Source: Chloroflexota bacterium
GTDB lineage: Bacteria; Chloroflexota; Dehalococcoidia; Lucifugimonadales; JADFKI01
Direction: 5' to 3'
Length of the DNA stretch: 5,664 nucleotides
Assembly (NCBI GenBank): GCA_009838595.1
Contig: VXRI01000342.1
Span: 1-5,664, forward strand
Shown here: positions 4,901-5,664 of the stretch, piece by piece
Numbering within the stretch: the first letter of the stretch is position 1
Layout: every line of letters starts with the position of its first letter
Notes under the pieces: model-generated
Database searches by the model: none
What the model saw: the letters and a program-made list of their open reading frames with translations, nothing else
What the model was told of the DNA's origin: nothing
Position numbers and translations under genes: made by a program

Positions 4901-5664
4901 CCGGCTGCGCTGAAGTGGTGAATGTTGCAGTGCGCGAGTCGGAAAAGTCGCTCGCCAACGACGCCTCAACTTCGTAGCTCGTCCCTGCCGTCAGATCTGC
5001 AAGACTGAACGCCGCGCTCGAGCCGCTTGTCGTCTTTGTCTGCGTTGCGCTCCAAGAACCGCCATTGACCCGATAGCGCAGATACACGGTTTTCTGACCG
5101 GCGCCGGCGTTGGCGATGCTCACCGTAGCCGTAGCCGATGTCTGCGTTATGCCGCTCACGGTAACGCCGGACACGCTTGGGGTTGAAGGCGGTGGTGAGT
5201 TCGTGGTGGTGGTGGTGAATGTCGCAGTACGCGAGCCGGAAAAGCTGCTGTTCAGAGCAGCCTGCACATTGTAGGTAGTTCCCGCGCTCAAACCTGACAG
5301 GCTGAACGCGCGGCTTGAACCGCTTGTCGTGCCGCTTTGCGCCGCGCCCCATTGCCCACCGCTCACCCGATAGCGCAGATACACGGTTTTCTGACCGGCG
5401 CCGGCGTTGGCGATGCTCACCGTAGCCATAGCCGATGTCTGCGTTGCGCTGCTCACGGTAACGCCGGACACGCTTGGGGTTGAAGGCGGCGGTGAGTTCG
5501 TGGTGGTGATGGTGGTGAATGTCGCAGTGCGCGAGCCGGAAAAGTCGCTCGCCAACGACGCCTCAACTTCGTAGCTCGTTCTTGCCGTTAGACCGGCAAG
5601 ACTGAACGCCACGCTCGAGCCGCTTGTCGTCTTTGTCTGCGTTGCGCTCCAAGAACCGCCATTG
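1923..5664 (-). CDS. Giant Fn3-repeat surface protein, C-terminally membrane anchored; 5' end outside the window
   Basis: Seen: the frame is open from the right edge to TAG at 1923, giving 1246 residues without a start. The GTG at 5612 is a valine inside a repeat, since the 17 codons before it (NGGSWSATQTKTTSGSS) match a later repeat. Numbered from the edge: partial repeat 1-62; eight Fn3-like repeats starting at 63, 162, 267, 362, 458, 554, 649 and 745, ending at 836. A typical repeat has TQTxA, then TVYLRYR or TVHVRYR, a Trp, then LTAxTxYEVEASL and FTT or FRT. A BACON-like domain follows at 862-964 (ADWLSQEPISG, then PPGQYIDVIYINV). A beta-rich module at 965-1110 has Cys1062 and Cys1084. 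A Pro/Thr/Ala stalk spans 1111-1210, a membrane helix 1214-1235, and the tail is RGRRRNGEQHQ. Known: Fn3 and BACON modules serve as spacers or binders in secreted bacterial proteins. Inferred: an extracellular stalk or adhesin with the C terminus in the cytoplasm. No enzyme domain is visible; one may lie upstream. The Fn3 assignment is by fold pattern only. Confidence 0.9.
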   Translation of the reverse strand, partial: NGGSWSATQTKTTSGSSVAFSLAGLTARTSYEVEASLASDFSGSRTATFTTITTTNSPPPSTPSVSGVTVSSATQTSAMATVSIANAGAGQKTVYLRYRVSGGQWGAAQSGTTSGSSRAFSLSGLSAGTTYNVQAALNSSFSGSRTATFTTTTTNSPPPSTPSVSGVTVSGITQTSATATVSIANAGAGQKTVYLRYRVNGGSWSATQTKTTSGSSAAFSLADLTAGTSYEVEASLASDFSDSRTATFTTSAQPGEQPSDSDTLLQPNLASLHIDDVTQISAVANALIENVDVASANTAYLRHRGLGTTQWSGIVSETFEGETVSFYINGLDPGSTCEVQVSLADDFEDYKSAIFTTLAPAPMVSGVSVDDETQTAAIANISIANANGSSQTVHVRYRTTSPEGEWSDIQKITSTTDSAKIGLSRLTADTAYEVQVSLDSSFPDGGTAHTSFRTLRYPSISNLEVKGETQTTADAMITIADPDGSSQTVHVRYRTTSPEGEWSDIQKTTSTTDSAKIGLSGLTADTAYEVQVSLDSSFPDGGTAHTSFRTLRYPSISNLEVKGETQTTADAMITIADPDGSSQTVHVRYRTTSPEGEWSDIQKTTSTTDSAKIGLSSLTPDTEYESEASLSSDFSSSETDTFRTLPPAPIVSGVSVDDETQTAAIANISIANANGSSQTVHVRYRTTTPQGEWSDIQKTTSTTDSAEIGLSGLTADTAYEVQGSLDSSFPDGGTAHTSFRTLREPSVESVEAVHIGKNGATVRAVIADSYGVSQTVYFRHRNKHYNFWRPTQQADSANDSASTRIRGLISKTEYIVEASLSNSFPEEETESITFTTKQSKEDASDSERAIGVVAAQSADVPQPGILPMALIFSTVEGGDSPAPQTFNVWNKIYEPMDFTLSSRADWLSQEPISGTSNGPDDAVQITVSVDSPNLPPGQYIDVIYINVSSSRKAPEQVVVMLEVLSSGYVRQFVPRTEDGVVVLPDGTVKLVVQSLSPPKDVDVELMKVNLQAHGSAPGDLERVVLALETNTYEPDGEIPIDVVYTPEAELWLRLQNEDMSVCGEGRARVYSVVSGQWHLMEHRCEKENSDYTWVVANVERLGKFVLAIDDTPAVATPTPAPAALAAPSGFVTPVAATAPPARQISRPAQDPTPVPTQTPAPLPVPYQKPVASSSFMPTPTSMPTSTPTATLNEKEDPIMTASSFEESRGGFNEIILASLGVPLVIGAVIVVLLVYRGRRRNGEQHQ
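1959..2024 (-). other. C-terminal transmembrane anchor of the giant protein
   Basis: These 22 codons encode an uninterrupted hydrophobic segment beginning IILASLGVPL and ending VVLLVY. It is followed by RGRRR and a short polar tail to the stop. The positive charges predict an inside C terminus, with everything upstream outside the cell. There is no LPXTG motif before the helix. A Gly-Gly pair lies a few residues ahead of it (see findings). Confidence 0.85.
2034..2333 (-). other. Pro/Thr/Ala-rich stalk of the giant protein
   Basis: About 100 codons between the last beta domain and the membrane helix encode low-complexity sequence with repeated short motifs such as ATPTPAPA, DPTPVPTQTPAPLPVP and MPTPTSMPTSTPT, then an acidic stretch (NEKEDPIM, SFEES). 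Such segments act as extended wall- or layer-spanning stalks and are common O-glycosylation targets. The precise role here is inferred. Confidence 0.8.
2772..3080 (-). other. BACON-like beta-sandwich domain region
   Basis: Residues 862-964 of the visible protein run from GILPMALIFS to VVVMLEVL. The order is typical of BACON: an opening strand, a middle DFTLSSRADWLSQEPISG segment with the characteristic Trp-Leu and Ser-Gly, then AVQITVSVDS, PPGQYIDVIYINVSS and a final VVVMLEV strand. BACON domains are extracellular, often beside carbohydrate-active or adhesion domains. The call rests on pattern recognition and could instead be a related immunoglobulin-like fold. Confidence 0.5.
3817..4055 (-). 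repeat. 239-bp exact duplicate, copy 1
   Basis: This block is identical base for base to 4105-4343, at an offset of exactly 288 bp. It covers the end of one Fn3-like repeat and the first two thirds of the next (residues 537-616 of the visible protein). The first mismatch is A4056 against G4344. Identity includes all synonymous sites. Confidence 0.95.
4105..4343 (-). repeat. 239-bp exact duplicate, copy 2
   Basis: This is the partner of 3817-4055, covering residues 441-520 of the visible protein. The similarity continues beyond the right-hand end with only scattered substitutions, because the whole unit is part of repeat family B. Confidence 0.95.
4866..5664 (-). repeat. Tandem repeat family A: two full and one partial unit of about 300 bp
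   Basis: The units are 5478-5664 (partial), 5181-5477 (297 bp) and 4866-5180 (315 bp with a longer linker). All share the block encoding GAGQKTVYLRYRV, or its continuation, and end in SRTATFTT. The partial unit and unit 4866-5180 share their C-terminal halves almost exactly at an offset of 597 bp, while the unit between them has a different C-terminal half. The last bases of the window match 5049-5067, so the array very probably continues to the right. Confidence 0.9.
5204..5218 (-). repeat. Short triplet tract in a Thr-rich linker
   Basis: On the plus strand this is four TGG triplets followed by TGA, encoding consecutive threonines on the minus strand. The equivalent linker at 5501-5518 has five triplets before TGA, with an interrupting TGA (Ile codon). 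The two linkers therefore differ by one codon, consistent with slippage. Confidence 0.7.

Overview
The window looks bacterial. Shine-Dalgarno sequences precede both recognisable gene starts, a sigma70-type promoter precedes the tRNAs, and both tRNA genes encode their own CCA ends. Base composition is moderately GC-rich by eye. The giant gene encodes Fn3-like repeats, a Pro/Thr linker full of TPTPAP-type motifs, and one C-terminal membrane helix with a basic tail. I associate that layout with surface proteins of Chloroflexota (SAR202/Dehalococcoidia-like) and similar environmental bacteria. This placement is an inference from style only; no marker gene fixes the taxon.

Layout from left to right. 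(1) The first 98 codons of a short-chain dehydrogenase/reductase run on the minus strand and off the left edge. (2) An AT-rich divergent intergenic region of about 330 bp carries a near-perfect 20-bp palindrome. (3) A complete histidine phosphatase (phosphoglycerate-mutase-like) gene lies on the plus strand and starts with TTG. (4) Converging on it are two minus-strand tRNA genes, Phe(GAA) then Gly(GCC), eight bases apart, with a good promoter just upstream. (5) A stretch of about 360 bp holds only one doubtful 94-codon ORF. (6) The remaining two thirds is the 3' part of one very large minus-strand gene, still open at the right edge.

The giant gene encodes at least 1246 residues. In order these are a partial Fn3-like repeat, eight full Fn3-like repeats of 92-105 residues, a BACON-like beta-sandwich, a membrane-proximal beta-rich module with the only pair of cysteines, a Pro/Thr-rich stalk of about 100 residues, one transmembrane helix and an RGRRR tail. 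It reads as a cell-surface stalk or adhesin-like protein held in the membrane by its C terminus. Its repeats fall into two DNA families. The second family is a mosaic of exchanged half-repeats and includes a 239-bp block present twice without a single mismatch.

The genes do not form an obvious pathway: the dehydrogenase, phosphatase, tRNAs and surface protein look like independent units. I see no CRISPR array, transposase, integrase, toxin-antitoxin pair or defence system. The most unusual element is the mosaic repeat architecture of the surface protein.
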